The notes beneath the pieces were generated by a model, which was given only the letters and a program-made list of their open reading frames with translations, was not told where the DNA came from and did no database searches. The position numbers and the translations under genes are program-made. Of a stretch of 64,000 nucleotides of DNA, positions 8,238-16,722 are shown piece after piece. The stretch comes from Leptospiraceae bacterium. Its GTDB lineage: Bacteria; Spirochaetota; Leptospiria; Leptospirales; Leptospiraceae. Positions within the stretch are counted from its first letter, which is position 1. Each line of letters opens with the position of its first letter. The stretch is from contig JADJSX010000031.1 in the NCBI GenBank assembly GCA_016711485.1, forward strand, positions 182,501-246,500. The letters run 5' to 3'.

Positions 8238-8843
8238 TTACTTCCTTTCAAACGCCGTTGCCTTTGCGACTATTGCATCTCTGCCGCCTGGAATATGAAT
8301 ATAGACAATGCACTCACATTCTTTCCATCCACTATCCGGAATTTCTGGATCGGGATACAGCGGTTTACATTCTTTTACCTTTACTTCTTTAATTTTTCCA
8401 GAATATTCCTTAAATAAAACAATACTGTTGAAGGAACCTCCGTGATCAGAGACTGCGGCTAGATTCAAGGGATTAAAAGGATTGGATCTAAATTGAAAGT
8501 ATAGTTCTTTTTTAGAGGTGAGACTATTGGGTTCATTCGAAATTAAGGGAACATATAAACCAAGTGAATCGTGGAGCATTCGACCAATTAAATCTCCTTT
8601 TACTTTTGTAGTTGCCGCATCCGTACAGGTTGCTTTCATCATAAGATCACTTTTTTTGTCTATGGCTTTTTGACTTGCTCTTCCGGTTGATTTCATATAG
8701 AAATAATCGTATGGTTTTTGGTTTGGATTATCAGGATTACCCGCCCAGCCGTCCCAATAAGTGTATGGAATGGGTTCTTCTTTTGGAGAGGAGCAAGAAA
8801 GGATTGTAAGAAATAAAAGTAGTAATAGTTTTTTCTTTTTCAT
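8238..8843 (-). CDS. Lipoprotein of a local four-member family, intact copy
   Basis: A 201-residue protein with a clear lipoprotein signal (MKKKKLLLLLFLTILSC, cysteine 17), so the mature part should be membrane-anchored. It has the block GWAGNPDNPNQKPYDYFYMK, then STGRASQKAIDKKS, a CTDAATT segment, and a C-terminal block with paired cysteines (VKECKPLYPDPEIP, WKECECIVYIHIPGGRDAIV). The even number of conserved cysteines in the mature protein suggests disulphides in the cell envelope. It is the only uninterrupted member; three decayed relatives lie at 7513-8186, 11363-12039 and 12111-12302. Function unknown. Confidence 0.8.
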   Translation of the reverse strand: MKKKKLLLLLFLTILSCSSPKEEPIPYTYWDGWAGNPDNPNQKPYDYFYMKSTGRASQKAIDKKSDLMMKATCTDAATTKVKGDLIGRMLHDSLGLYVPLISNEPNSLTSKKELYFQFRSNPFNPLNLAAVSDHGGSFNSIVLFKEYSGKIKEVKVKECKPLYPDPEIPDSGWKECECIVYIHIPGGRDAIVAKATAFERK

Positions 8844-8916
8844 AGTAAGTTCCTATTTTGATTTTTTAAGGTAAAAAATCAGTTGTCAATTTCTATGTTA
8901 TTTTTTTGTGAAAAAT

Positions 8917-10848
8917 TTAAAACTTTAAAAGCCTTACTTGTTTGAAGTAGATTTCATTTTCTTTTTTGCCTTTTAAAATTTTAAATTCTATATCAACTCC
9001 GTATTGGCTATTATCATTAGCAGCTTCGCGGAGTTTTAAAAAATGAGTATGCAATTTGACCGTATTCTCGCTTAGTATTCGCAATGCTTTTTGATTTAAG
9101 AGATTTCCGAGAAATATGGGTTTTATAGAGGAGCGTGAATATATTTTTTGTATCTTTCTATTATTTGGATTTAGTGCAATGTATTCGGTTTTAAATTTTC
9201 CCGAGGGGTTGGTTACGCTCTCTTCACCACTCTGAGAGTTGATCAGAATATCATACGAATAATCCGGTAGCGGTGAAGTTAGAATTACCCCGTTTGCTAT
9301 TTCCTTTTGAAATGATTCGTTGATTAATAACGCCATTCCAACTTTTGTATGTTCTATTCCGAAATACTCTCTTTCCAAAAAAGCTTTCTCTGACCAGAGA
9401 GATGCATGTACTTCTAGAATTTTTTTCTCTAAAATGTCTTCCGAATCGTTTGTATGAAAGCCCTGTGATTTGTACAAACCTGCCCCGTTGAAGGCTGGAA
9501 GATCTTCTGAGTTAGTAGAACTGCGTAGTCGAATTTTTTTATTAGGAAAGTTTTTACGCAAATTATTTATTAAATCCATTTTGAACTCGGTAGATAGTTT
9601 TGATTTTAAGATGGACTCTCGAATTTCTAACAGCTTCCGGCGAATTTCCTCTCGACTTGATTTATCTTTTGTACTGACTAAAGAATTTATTTTATCTTCT
9701 GTTTCCCCTTTTATTGTATTGAAATACTGTTGAAATCCTACTGCAAATCCAGGACGAACAATTTCGGTACACAGTCGATATAAAACGGAATAATTCGCTG
9801 CTTTCGTTCCAATGTGTTCAGGGGAATAAAATTTTTCATATCCGCCTGAAAGAGAAATGATTTCGTTTATGTCGGTTTTTGCTTCTGGGATTGTTGTATT
9901 CTTGCGGGTATTCTTTATTTTGCGTCCTAGCAAATATTCTTCTTCTTTTACCTCTTGAATTTCAAATTCTTCTTTATTTGCTTTTATATATACTTTTCGA
10001 TTTGCAAGATTTTTAAGTCCAGGGTAGGATTCAATAGAACTCATAGATATATTTATCGTCCCCCGATTTCTTGCTAGGAGATTTACATGAGAAAGTGGAG
10101 GTTGTGGGACAAGAGTTATTATCCCCGCGACCGGTGGGACTTGATCTGGCATAAAGTTTAACACCGCAATTTCATCCGGGTTCAAATGAATGATCTCTTC
10201 TTCTTTTTCGATGAATTTTAGAATTCCGAAAGTTTCTCCCTTATTCAAAACTTCAATTCCACTTCCACCAAAGTATTGAATTAGATCGTTTAATTGTAAT
10301 ATACCTTTATTCTGTAGGAATTTGCCAATCGTCTTTTCATAAAAAAGATTTTTCTTGTCATTGTTTACGATGATAAGCGGCTCTTTCTGAAAGCCCTTTG
10401 CTGCAAGTTCTAAATAAATACTCTTTGCTAGTTTTTTAATTTCCTCTGACATTTGAGCTGGCGAGTCATCGTAGCCATAGTCTTGTATTTTTAATGCCCA
10501 ATCGAAAGATTTTCCTTTTTGCCGGTACGGTTTACTTCTTAAGTCATAGACATAAAAAGCCATGTATTCTCTCTTTGTCGAATAACGAACAGAATCCTCA
10601 AATTGGTGAAATAGTATGTTTTTGCCAAGTGCCTTGGAAATAAATTCGGTATGCCCGGGATATAGTCTTTGATTGCAGAAATAAGATTTTGGATTTTCTT
10701 TCCATGAAACTGTCACTCCTTTCCAAGTAGGAATTTTACCAAAGGAAATAAACTGTTCTTCTTCTAATGGAATTGCTGGTAAATATGATGTATTCGCTTG
10801 TGCAAGAATGGAAGTTAGTGCTAGGATGAAGTAAAATAGTAGTTTCAT
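8917..10848 (-). CDS. Secreted PEP/pyruvate-binding (phosphohistidine dikinase-like) protein
   Basis: 643 residues with a signal peptide (MKLLFYFILALTSILAQA). A segment near residue 253 (PPLSHVNLLARNRG) matches the swivelling phosphohistidine domain around its histidine. Residues from about 335 onward are a PPDK-type N-terminal ATP-grasp/PEP-pyruvate-binding domain (GTKAANYSVL, RLRSSTNSEDLPAFNGAGLY, HASLWSEKAF, GVILTSP). The His domain comes before the nucleotide domain, as in glucan water dikinases, not after it as in PEP synthase. Family knowledge suggests phosphotransfer, but an exported ATP-using enzyme is hard to explain and the real substrate is unknown. Its start codon overlaps the stop of a toxin remnant (ATGA). 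Confidence 0.8.
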   Translation of the reverse strand: MKLLFYFILALTSILAQANTSYLPAIPLEEEQFISFGKIPTWKGVTVSWKENPKSYFCNQRLYPGHTEFISKALGKNILFHQFEDSVRYSTKREYMAFYVYDLRSKPYRQKGKSFDWALKIQDYGYDDSPAQMSEEIKKLAKSIYLELAAKGFQKEPLIIVNNDKKNLFYEKTIGKFLQNKGILQLNDLIQYFGGSGIEVLNKGETFGILKFIEKEEEIIHLNPDEIAVLNFMPDQVPPVAGIITLVPQPPLSHVNLLARNRGTINISMSSIESYPGLKNLANRKVYIKANKEEFEIQEVKEEEYLLGRKIKNTRKNTTIPEAKTDINEIISLSGGYEKFYSPEHIGTKAANYSVLYRLCTEIVRPGFAVGFQQYFNTIKGETEDKINSLVSTKDKSSREEIRRKLLEIRESILKSKLSTEFKMDLINNLRKNFPNKKIRLRSSTNSEDLPAFNGAGLYKSQGFHTNDSEDILEKKILEVHASLWSEKAFLEREYFGIEHTKVGMALLINESFQKEIANGVILTSPLPDYSYDILINSQSGEESVTNPSGKFKTEYIALNPNNRKIQKIYSRSSIKPIFLGNLLNQKALRILSENTVKLHTHFLKLREAANDNSQYGVDIEFKILKGKKENEIYFKQVRLLKF

Positions 10849-10970
10849 TCCATTCTCTGATAGATTCTGATTAATTTTGCTTCAAAAGAGGTTAATACAT
10901 CGTAACCTAAACTTCTCAGAATTTCTACTATTTGAAATGGAAAATTTTCGTTCGTGTAGAAAGAATGCAA
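10845..10970 (-). pseudogene. Truncated DUF5615 (PIN-like) toxin
   Basis: Starting at TTG 10970, three bases after the antitoxin stop, 41 codons read LHSFYTNENFPFQIVEILRS and then LGYDVLTSFEA, the conserved first ~32 residues of DUF5615 PIN-like proteins with the acidic ENFP site. The family is usually ~110 residues. Here homology ends after EAK and the frame stops at a TGA overlapping the start of the next gene. The nuclease core is therefore missing and the toxin should be inactive. Confidence 0.75.
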
Positions 10971-10973
10971 GGT

Positions 10974-11300
10974 TTAAAAATCCTCGTTCTCAAGAATTGC
11001 CTTATCAATTTCTTGCCCGTTCAATTTATAATAAATCCAAGCATTTGAAAGATCCGATAGCCTTAATGCTGAGAAGTTTTGTAAAAATTTCTCTTCCTCC
11101 CAACCTTTTAATTTGTAAGAAACTAAAGACCAAACTGGAATTCTCGTACGAATGATGCAAGCTTCGCCACCACATACATTTTCATTTTTATCAATTACTA
11201 TCCAAGTTTTAGAAATGGAATTATTCAAATAAGCGATTGCTTCCATTTTTTCTTCTTCGCTTAAATGGTTTAAAGCCTTTTCTAATTTAATCGTATTCAT
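10974..11300 (-). CDS. DUF433 antitoxin-like protein
   Basis: 108 residues. The C-terminal half is a DUF433 domain, a winged-helix DNA-binding antitoxin family: VCGGEACIIRTRIPVWSLVS (family signature GxPxIxGTRIxV), then YKLKGWEEEKFLQNFSALRLSDLSNAWIYYKLN split across two helices. The N-terminal ~30 residues form a helical dimerisation-type segment. DUF433 genes normally precede a DUF5615 toxin; here only a 41-codon stub of the toxin remains directly downstream. It may act as an orphan antitoxin or local repressor. Confidence 0.85.
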   Translation of the reverse strand: MNTIKLEKALNHLSEEEKMEAIAYLNNSISKTWIVIDKNENVCGGEACIIRTRIPVWSLVSYKLKGWEEEKFLQNFSALRLSDLSNAWIYYKLNGQEIDKAILENEDF

Positions 11301-11362
11301 GGTATATCCAGTTCCCTATTTAGACTCTATTAAAAATTGAAATTGTCAAGATTATTTTAATC

Positions 11363-12039
11363 TTATTCTTTTCCAAGTTCTCTCGCTCTTGCATTGATTC
11401 CTTCCCGTCCATCTGGGATATGGATAGAAATGGTACATTCACATTCTTTCCATCCACTCCCTGAAAATCCGAGATCGTCCGGATAGAGCGACTTACATTC
11501 TATTACCTTTACTTCTTTGATTTTATGTTCACTATATTCTTATACAAGAATATTATACCTTGGGCTTTTACATTCATAGTCAGAAGCATTTGTTAAATGA
11601 AAATTCTCCTTTAGCGAATTTGAATAATAGGAAACTTCTACTTGTAAATAATTTTTATAATCTTTTTCTTGAGTAGATTGACAGAATGGATCAATGTTTT
11701 CTTTTATTAGAAATTTAATAATGTCTCTTACTATGCTCTTACTGGTAGCTGTTTGTAAGCAGGTCTTTTTCATCATCTCACCATTTTTTTTATCTATAGA
11801 TTTCTGACTCGCTCTTCCTAGCGACTTCATATATACCAAATGACAAAAGTATTTACCCAAAAGGATTTTATAATAATAGCATTTGGTATAGACCGAACGT
11901 GTTTTTTCGAAAAAGAAATGGGTAATTATTTTTGGCGTTCGGTATAAAAATAATCAAACGGCTTCTCGTTCGGATTATCAGGATTACCGCCCAACCTTCG
12001 AGTTGTTTTTCGGGAATTGGTTTTTCTGGTTTTGTAGAG
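11363..12039 (-). pseudogene. Lipoprotein paralogue split by a MITE, second copy
   Basis: Same family as the gene at 8238-8843, read 5' to 3' on the minus strand. The PDNPNE-PFDYFY block is present but has a one-base deletion before it, and no signal peptide: homology to the sister copy stops at 12039, where a GTAGAGACA palindrome begins. The MITE then splits DYFY from MKSLGRASQKSIDKKNGEMM at the same codon as in the copy at 7513. A final block (KVIECKSLYPDD, WKECECTISIHIPDG) at 11363-11535 is out of frame with the 106-residue frame at 11540-11860. The gene is dead. It shares its interruption with the 7513 copy, so the interrupted gene was duplicated. Confidence 0.8.
11834..11944. mobile_element. 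111-bp MITE, copy 2
   Basis: Nearly identical to the copy at 7930-8040, including both ends and flanking TA dinucleotides, and inserted at the same codon of a paralogous gene. Confidence 0.8.
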
Positions 12040-12071
12040 ACACGCTAACGCTGTCTGAGACCTGTCTCTAC
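12034..12071. repeat. GTAGAGACA palindrome
   Basis: GTAGAGACA and TGTCTCTAC arms enclose 20 bases. It marks the point where the lipoprotein pseudogene upstream loses similarity to its sister copy, so it likely inserted into that gene. Confidence 0.65.
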
Positions 12072-12110
12072 TCGTATTAGGTATACCTTATAACGAGTAG
12101 TTAATACATA

Positions 12111-12302
12111 TTATCTCCCCTCAAATGCCGTTGCCTTTGCGACTATTGCATCTCTGCCGCATGGGAGGTGCATGTAAACTGTACATTCGCACTCCTTCCA
12201 TTCACTATTAGGCTCTTCTTGGATTGGACTTGTATGCGGGTAATAGATATTACCCTTTAGTTCCATGTTTTTCTTTGGGTATTCTTTTACAACAATAGCC
12301 TC
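12111..12302 (-). pseudogene. C-terminal fragment of a fourth lipoprotein paralogue
   Basis: About 60 codons encode the family C-terminus: SEWKECECTVYMHLPCGRDA followed by IVAKATAFEGR, closely matching the end of the intact gene at 8238. No 5' part is visible; upstream DNA (12303-12464) shows nothing recognisable. Confidence 0.75.
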
Positions 12303-12464
12303 GGTTCAATCTTTGGTATTTAAATTTATTTATTCTACTTCAACTGAGATTTTTTTAAAATTTGCAACTTCCCTATTTGTAAAAAATCTATTTGTAAACT
12401 TTTTTACCTATCGTTGCGATAGTAACTATGGGTTTTAGAAATAGAGAAATAGTAGGTGATATAA

Positions 12465-13823
12465 TTAAGTATTTTCGGATAAACTCATTTCGTTTGCTAA
12501 AATTTCGGATTCGGGGAATCTTTTGTAGAGAGCTTGGAATATTTTGGAAGATTCTTTTTCTAAATTTAATTCACGATAGGCGGTAGCTTTTAAAAATAAG
12601 ACTTCCATTTGATAGCGAAAGTTCCCTGATTTTGCGATTTGTATTAGAAATTTTTTATAATCCTCTTCATGAAAATACAAAACAGACATAGAGCGATTTG
12701 CAACATAGGAAATCGGGTATTTTTCATAGTAATTCGAAATATCATTTTTTAACTCAAGTACAACCGTAGAATTACAAAGTAGAAGAATTTCAAATGGAGA
12801 TAATAGGTAAGTAGCCTCTTTTTCCTTCAATAGAGTATATTTTTGCATTAGTTTATTTTTTTCAGGCACGTCCATCAACTGTTCTTCAATAGAATCAATG
12901 ATACGTTTATCCTTTCCATTCATAACGTTCATGGCTTGGATCCAAGTTTCAATTTCTAATTTGGAATGACTTTTTTTCATGTAAAAATAGAGTTTAAAAT
13001 AATTATATGTCTGTTGATAGGAAGTTATAAATACTCGTTTTTCTTCAGTGTTTAAAAATTCAAATTTATCTGAAATTAATTTAAAAATTGGAAAAACATT
13101 TCGGATTCCCTTTAAGTCATTTTTAAAAACTTGAAAGGTTACACCAAGTAAGTCTAAATTAGATTGTGAAATAACTAAGTCATAAAGATAATTTTTTTCG
13201 GATTTATCAATTTCTAAGAATTTATATTTATATAATACATTGATAATTAATTTTTCATCACCCGAGATTACTAAATTTCTGAGATCGTTTTTATAAATTC
13301 CTGTTAATATGAAAAAGATGTGAAATTTTAATGGTAATATACCTTTAGCAAGATATTTGTTTGCAATGGCAACTAAATCTGCGAGTCGATTTCTTTGGAT
13401 TAAATATGTACTTATAAATTCTAAAAAGTCAGTATCATCAATGAATTCTTTATCAAAGTAGGAAATTATTTTTTCGAATTGTGCGATGGTGATTTTATCT
13501 TTCTCAGAATTTGGTTGGATTAGGTAATTTGATTTAAAAGAAATTTCTTCCATTTTTTTGAAAAAAAGTTCTCCCAACAAATTGCTTCCTAAATATTTTT
13601 CTGGAATAAACACTAAATCATAAGAATCTGCCAGACTTTGTTTAAGCGAATTCTTTAATTCTAATATTTCAGCTTTTAATTTCAGACTTTTCTTTTCCGG
13701 ACTCTCTATTTCAACTGCTGGAGACACAAATCCCGATTCTTCTTTGGATATATGTATAGCCTCGATAGATGGCTCCGAAAAGGAGATTTCTTCCCAAATT
13801 ATTTTATTGTTTTTTTCTGCCAT
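12465..13823 (-). CDS. Hypothetical protein with TPR-like C-terminus
   Basis: 452 residues, no signal peptide or membrane segment, so probably cytoplasmic. The N-terminal ~70 residues are acidic and low-complexity (SEPSIEAIHISKEESG, ESPEKKSLKLKAEI with coiled-coil character). The rest is all-helical, and residues ~370-445 (YPISYVANRSMSVLYFHEED, YRELNLEKESSKIFQALYKR) look like degenerate TPR helices. The family is not recognised. It is transcribed divergently from the lytic transglycosylase at 13880 with only 56 bases between starts, so the two may share a control region. Confidence 0.7.
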   Translation of the reverse strand: MAEKNNKIIWEEISFSEPSIEAIHISKEESGFVSPAVEIESPEKKSLKLKAEILELKNSLKQSLADSYDLVFIPEKYLGSNLLGELFFKKMEEISFKSNYLIQPNSEKDKITIAQFEKIISYFDKEFIDDTDFLEFISTYLIQRNRLADLVAIANKYLAKGILPLKFHIFFILTGIYKNDLRNLVISGDEKLIINVLYKYKFLEIDKSEKNYLYDLVISQSNLDLLGVTFQVFKNDLKGIRNVFPIFKLISDKFEFLNTEEKRVFITSYQQTYNYFKLYFYMKKSHSKLEIETWIQAMNVMNGKDKRIIDSIEEQLMDVPEKNKLMQKYTLLKEKEATYLLSPFEILLLCNSTVVLELKNDISNYYEKYPISYVANRSMSVLYFHEEDYKKFLIQIAKSGNFRYQMEVLFLKATAYRELNLEKESSKIFQALYKRFPESEILANEMSLSENT

Positions 13824-13879
13824 AAATTGAATTCAAATAGTCAGCATTTCTAGTTTCTATTTTCTGTCATTTTTAATAC

Positions 13880-16147
13880 ATGTCCATACTAAAAACATCC
13901 ATAATTTCATTCATCCTATTTTTCTCCATTGAAAATGTTTTTGCAAACGATGAAATCAACTATTTGATAAAGTCCATGAGTTGGCGAAAAATTCATAGAA
14001 CTTTGAACGTTGAAAACTTGCCTAATGATAGTGCCGCCTATGCTTTGGTTCGATACTACGAAGAGCACAATGAAAAGACAATTCTAAAAAATCGACTTTT
14101 ATACGGAATTGTTACTGGAAACTATCCTAAGGAAATAGGTAGATCAGAAATTAATTACATATTGACCAATCCCTTAAAAGATACTCGTGTAATCGTTCGT
14201 TTAAGTTACATGAAACTCTATCGGGAACTTTTGAAGCAGAAGATGCTAACGGAATCGGAAAGAATTATTTATTTGCAAAAATATACGTTAGACAATGACC
14301 CAGTAGTGATTCGGGCATTGGAAGAGATTCTTAGAATCCATACTAATTTAAAAGAATTTGAACAGGTTGCTCATAAAATTGAGTCCTTTACGGAGGAAGA
14401 AAAGAAATATACTTTGATACCTGATATTCGGTATTTGTATGCATATAGCCTCAATGAGTTAGGCAAAAAAGAAGAAGCCAAGAAATTCTATCTTAGCGTA
14501 CTCTTTGACAGAAGAGCTGATTCAACTGTACGTAAAAAAGTTATTACTGGTTTAAAATCAATGAGCGGAGATGACTTAGTTTCTTTTCTGAATAAAGAGG
14601 AACTTTCCTATGCTTTAAATTTACTTCCTGTCAAAGAACAAAGACAAATAGCAAATAAAAAAATCTTCTCAAGTTCTCAATCTTATTCAAATGATCAAGT
14701 GGTAAAGAATTTAACAATCTTTTTCTTGAATACAACTAGTTACAATGTATTACCTTTCCTAAAAACGAATAGTAGTAAAATTAAAAAAGAGGAAAGTTTT
14801 TTAGCAAATATCGCTGAAGATTTTGTAAATAAGAAGGAATTTAGTTCCACAAATGAGTTACAAAATTTATATTTGAAGAATTCTACAATTCCAACTGTCC
14901 ATAAAAATTATTTTAGAATCTATCGAAAATATAAAATGGAAGATAAATTTTTTTCAAGTCTTCTTGATTATTTAAAATTAAATCCATACGATTTAAGATC
15001 CCACGATTTGCTTATTGATTTTTTGGCAAATTCAAATTCAAAATCTATTTCTTATATGCCGGATGAGTATTGGAATCGAGCAATAGAGGCTATTCCAAAT
15101 TTACCGGTAAAGGGTCGATTAATTTATTGGTATTTAAGGTATTTAAGATACAAAGGGGATACAGATAAATTAAAATTTATACTTGGTTCCTATTATTCCT
15201 ACTGTCCGGGATCATATTATACTGCCGTCATCTCAGAGGAATTTAAAAGTGAAATAAGTTCATTATCCGCGATTGAAAATCCCACATCGAGTAAAGAAAA
15301 TGTTTTTAAGTTTTTATCTGTTCACAATAATACAGACTATGCCAAAAAATTGGCTGGTCAGAATTTAAGTTTTTTGTACTACAAAGACTCAACTGAATTA
15401 GGGCAACGTTTAGTGAATTCACATACTCGTTTTGAAAACCAAAAATCATTATTGTTAGCTGTAGATTATTTAAAAGTAGGTGAGTTTGATAAAGCCATTT
15501 TCCTTTTGGATGATTATGCCTATAAAAATAATTTAACAGAAAACGAAAAATTTGAATTGTACGTAGGAGCAGGGGATCTCAGTAAATATACATACCTATC
15601 TCTTTTTTATACAAGACAGTTGATGAAGAATCTTAGAATTCCAGACGATCCTTTACTTTTACCCCTATCCATTACTTCTAGGCTATACCCTAGACCACAT
15701 CTTGCTATTGTGCAAGAAAGTGCTAAGGAGTTTTCAGTAGATGAAGACATTGTGTATGCCATTATGCGCCAAGAATCTTTTTTTAGGGAGAATGCGATCT
15801 CACCTTCTAATGCACGAGGTCTTATGCAAGTAATGCCTGCAACAGGAAGAATCATTGCTAAAAAATTAAAAATAGAAAATTACTCCTTACATGATCCAGA
15901 AGTTTCAATTAAATTTGGAACCAAGTTTATAGCTGACTTACTGAATTCTTATGGGGCATTAAAATGGGCTTCTATAGCATATAACGGAGGACCTGGTAAT
16001 TTACGAAAATGGAAACGAAATCATTATATGAATGATTTTAATCATTTCTTAGAAGAGATGCCTTCCAAGGAATCACGGGATTATTGTAGAATCATAATTT
16101 CCAACTACATAAATTACAAAGTTCTACGTCAATTAGAAGGCAACTAA
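13880..16147 (+). CDS. Soluble lytic murein transglycosylase-like protein (SLT domain)
   Basis: 755 residues with a signal peptide (SILKTSIISFILFFSIENVFA), so periplasmic. Residues ~25-600 are an all-helical superhelical region, as in Slt70. The C-terminal ~130 residues are the SLT catalytic domain: IVYAIMRQESFFRENAISPS with the catalytic glutamate in RQES, then ARGLMQVMPATG, YNGGPGNLRKW, and a closing helix with YINYKVLRQL. It would cleave peptidoglycan between MurNAc and GlcNAc with 1,6-anhydro formation, in wall turnover or flagellar and envelope remodelling. Length and motifs are complete. Confidence 0.92.
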   Translation: MSILKTSIISFILFFSIENVFANDEINYLIKSMSWRKIHRTLNVENLPNDSAAYALVRYYEEHNEKTILKNRLLYGIVTGNYPKEIGRSEINYILTNPLKDTRVIVRLSYMKLYRELLKQKMLTESERIIYLQKYTLDNDPVVIRALEEILRIHTNLKEFEQVAHKIESFTEEEKKYTLIPDIRYLYAYSLNELGKKEEAKKFYLSVLFDRRADSTVRKKVITGLKSMSGDDLVSFLNKEELSYALNLLPVKEQRQIANKKIFSSSQSYSNDQVVKNLTIFFLNTTSYNVLPFLKTNSSKIKKEESFLANIAEDFVNKKEFSSTNELQNLYLKNSTIPTVHKNYFRIYRKYKMEDKFFSSLLDYLKLNPYDLRSHDLLIDFLANSNSKSISYMPDEYWNRAIEAIPNLPVKGRLIYWYLRYLRYKGDTDKLKFILGSYYSYCPGSYYTAVISEEFKSEISSLSAIENPTSSKENVFKFLSVHNNTDYAKKLAGQNLSFLYYKDSTELGQRLVNSHTRFENQKSLLLAVDYLKVGEFDKAIFLLDDYAYKNNLTENEKFELYVGAGDLSKYTYLSLFYTRQLMKNLRIPDDPLLLPLSITSRLYPRPHLAIVQESAKEFSVDEDIVYAIMRQESFFRENAISPSNARGLMQVMPATGRIIAKKLKIENYSLHDPEVSIKFGTKFIADLLNSYGALKWASIAYNGGPGNLRKWKRNHYMNDFNHFLEEMPSKESRDYCRIIISNYINYKVLRQLEGN

Positions 16148-16231
16148 ACATACTTGACAAGTTAGCTTTATATTTCATTAGTTAATCTAATCACTGGAAA
16201 TAGATTCCATTGAAAAAATTAGGAGAATTTC

Positions 16232-16684
16232 ATGACCAAAAAATATACACTAAGTTTATTAATAGCAATCCTTGCTTTAACAATTTCTTTCTGCGGGAAA
16301 AAGGAAGAGGCAAAAACAGAACCGGCAGCAACGACTGCAACTGAAGAAACAACCACTAATACTGTAGCAGCAGATGCAGGTCTTGGGGATAAAGTAAAAG
16401 CTTATGAAGATTTCGTTACAAAGTTTTGTGCTTTGACTGAAAAAATGAAAGGTGCTACTACTGCAGAAAAAGTTACATTATCTGCCGAATTTGCAAAAGA
16501 TAGTTCAAACTTAAAAACTTTAGAAGCTGATTTAGACGCAGCTAAAGCTTCCCCAGATGAAAAATCTAAAATTGCTGCCGCTTCTAAAAAAGCAGCGACT
16601 TGTGCGGCGGCTGCTAATACTTCTTCTTCAAAAACACCGGCAGCTCCAACACTTCCTGCAAAACCAGCAATCCCAGGAATGTAA
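16232..16684 (+). CDS. Small alanine/threonine-rich lipoprotein
   Basis: 150 residues with a lipoprotein signal (MTKKYTLSLLIAILALTISF then C21). A low-complexity Ala/Thr/Glu linker (AATTATEETTTNTVAA) follows, then a helical core with two cysteines (KFCALTEKMKG, KKAATCAAAAN) and a proline/alanine-rich tail ending PAKPAIPGM. AGGAG lies eight bases before the ATG. The two core cysteines may form a disulphide in the periplasm. A leptospira-style abundant lipoprotein of unknown role. It converges on the pabBC gene; an AGTTTAACTCT/AGAGGTTAACT inverted repeat at ~16694-16736 between them may be a shared weak terminator. Confidence 0.82.
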   Translation: MTKKYTLSLLIAILALTISFCGKKEEAKTEPAATTATEETTTNTVAADAGLGDKVKAYEDFVTKFCALTEKMKGATTAEKVTLSAEFAKDSSNLKTLEADLDAAKASPDEKSKIAAASKKAATCAAAANTSSSKTPAAPTLPAKPAIPGM

Positions 16685-16722
16685 TTGTAAAAAGTTTAAC
16701 TCTATAACTTTATTATTAGGAT

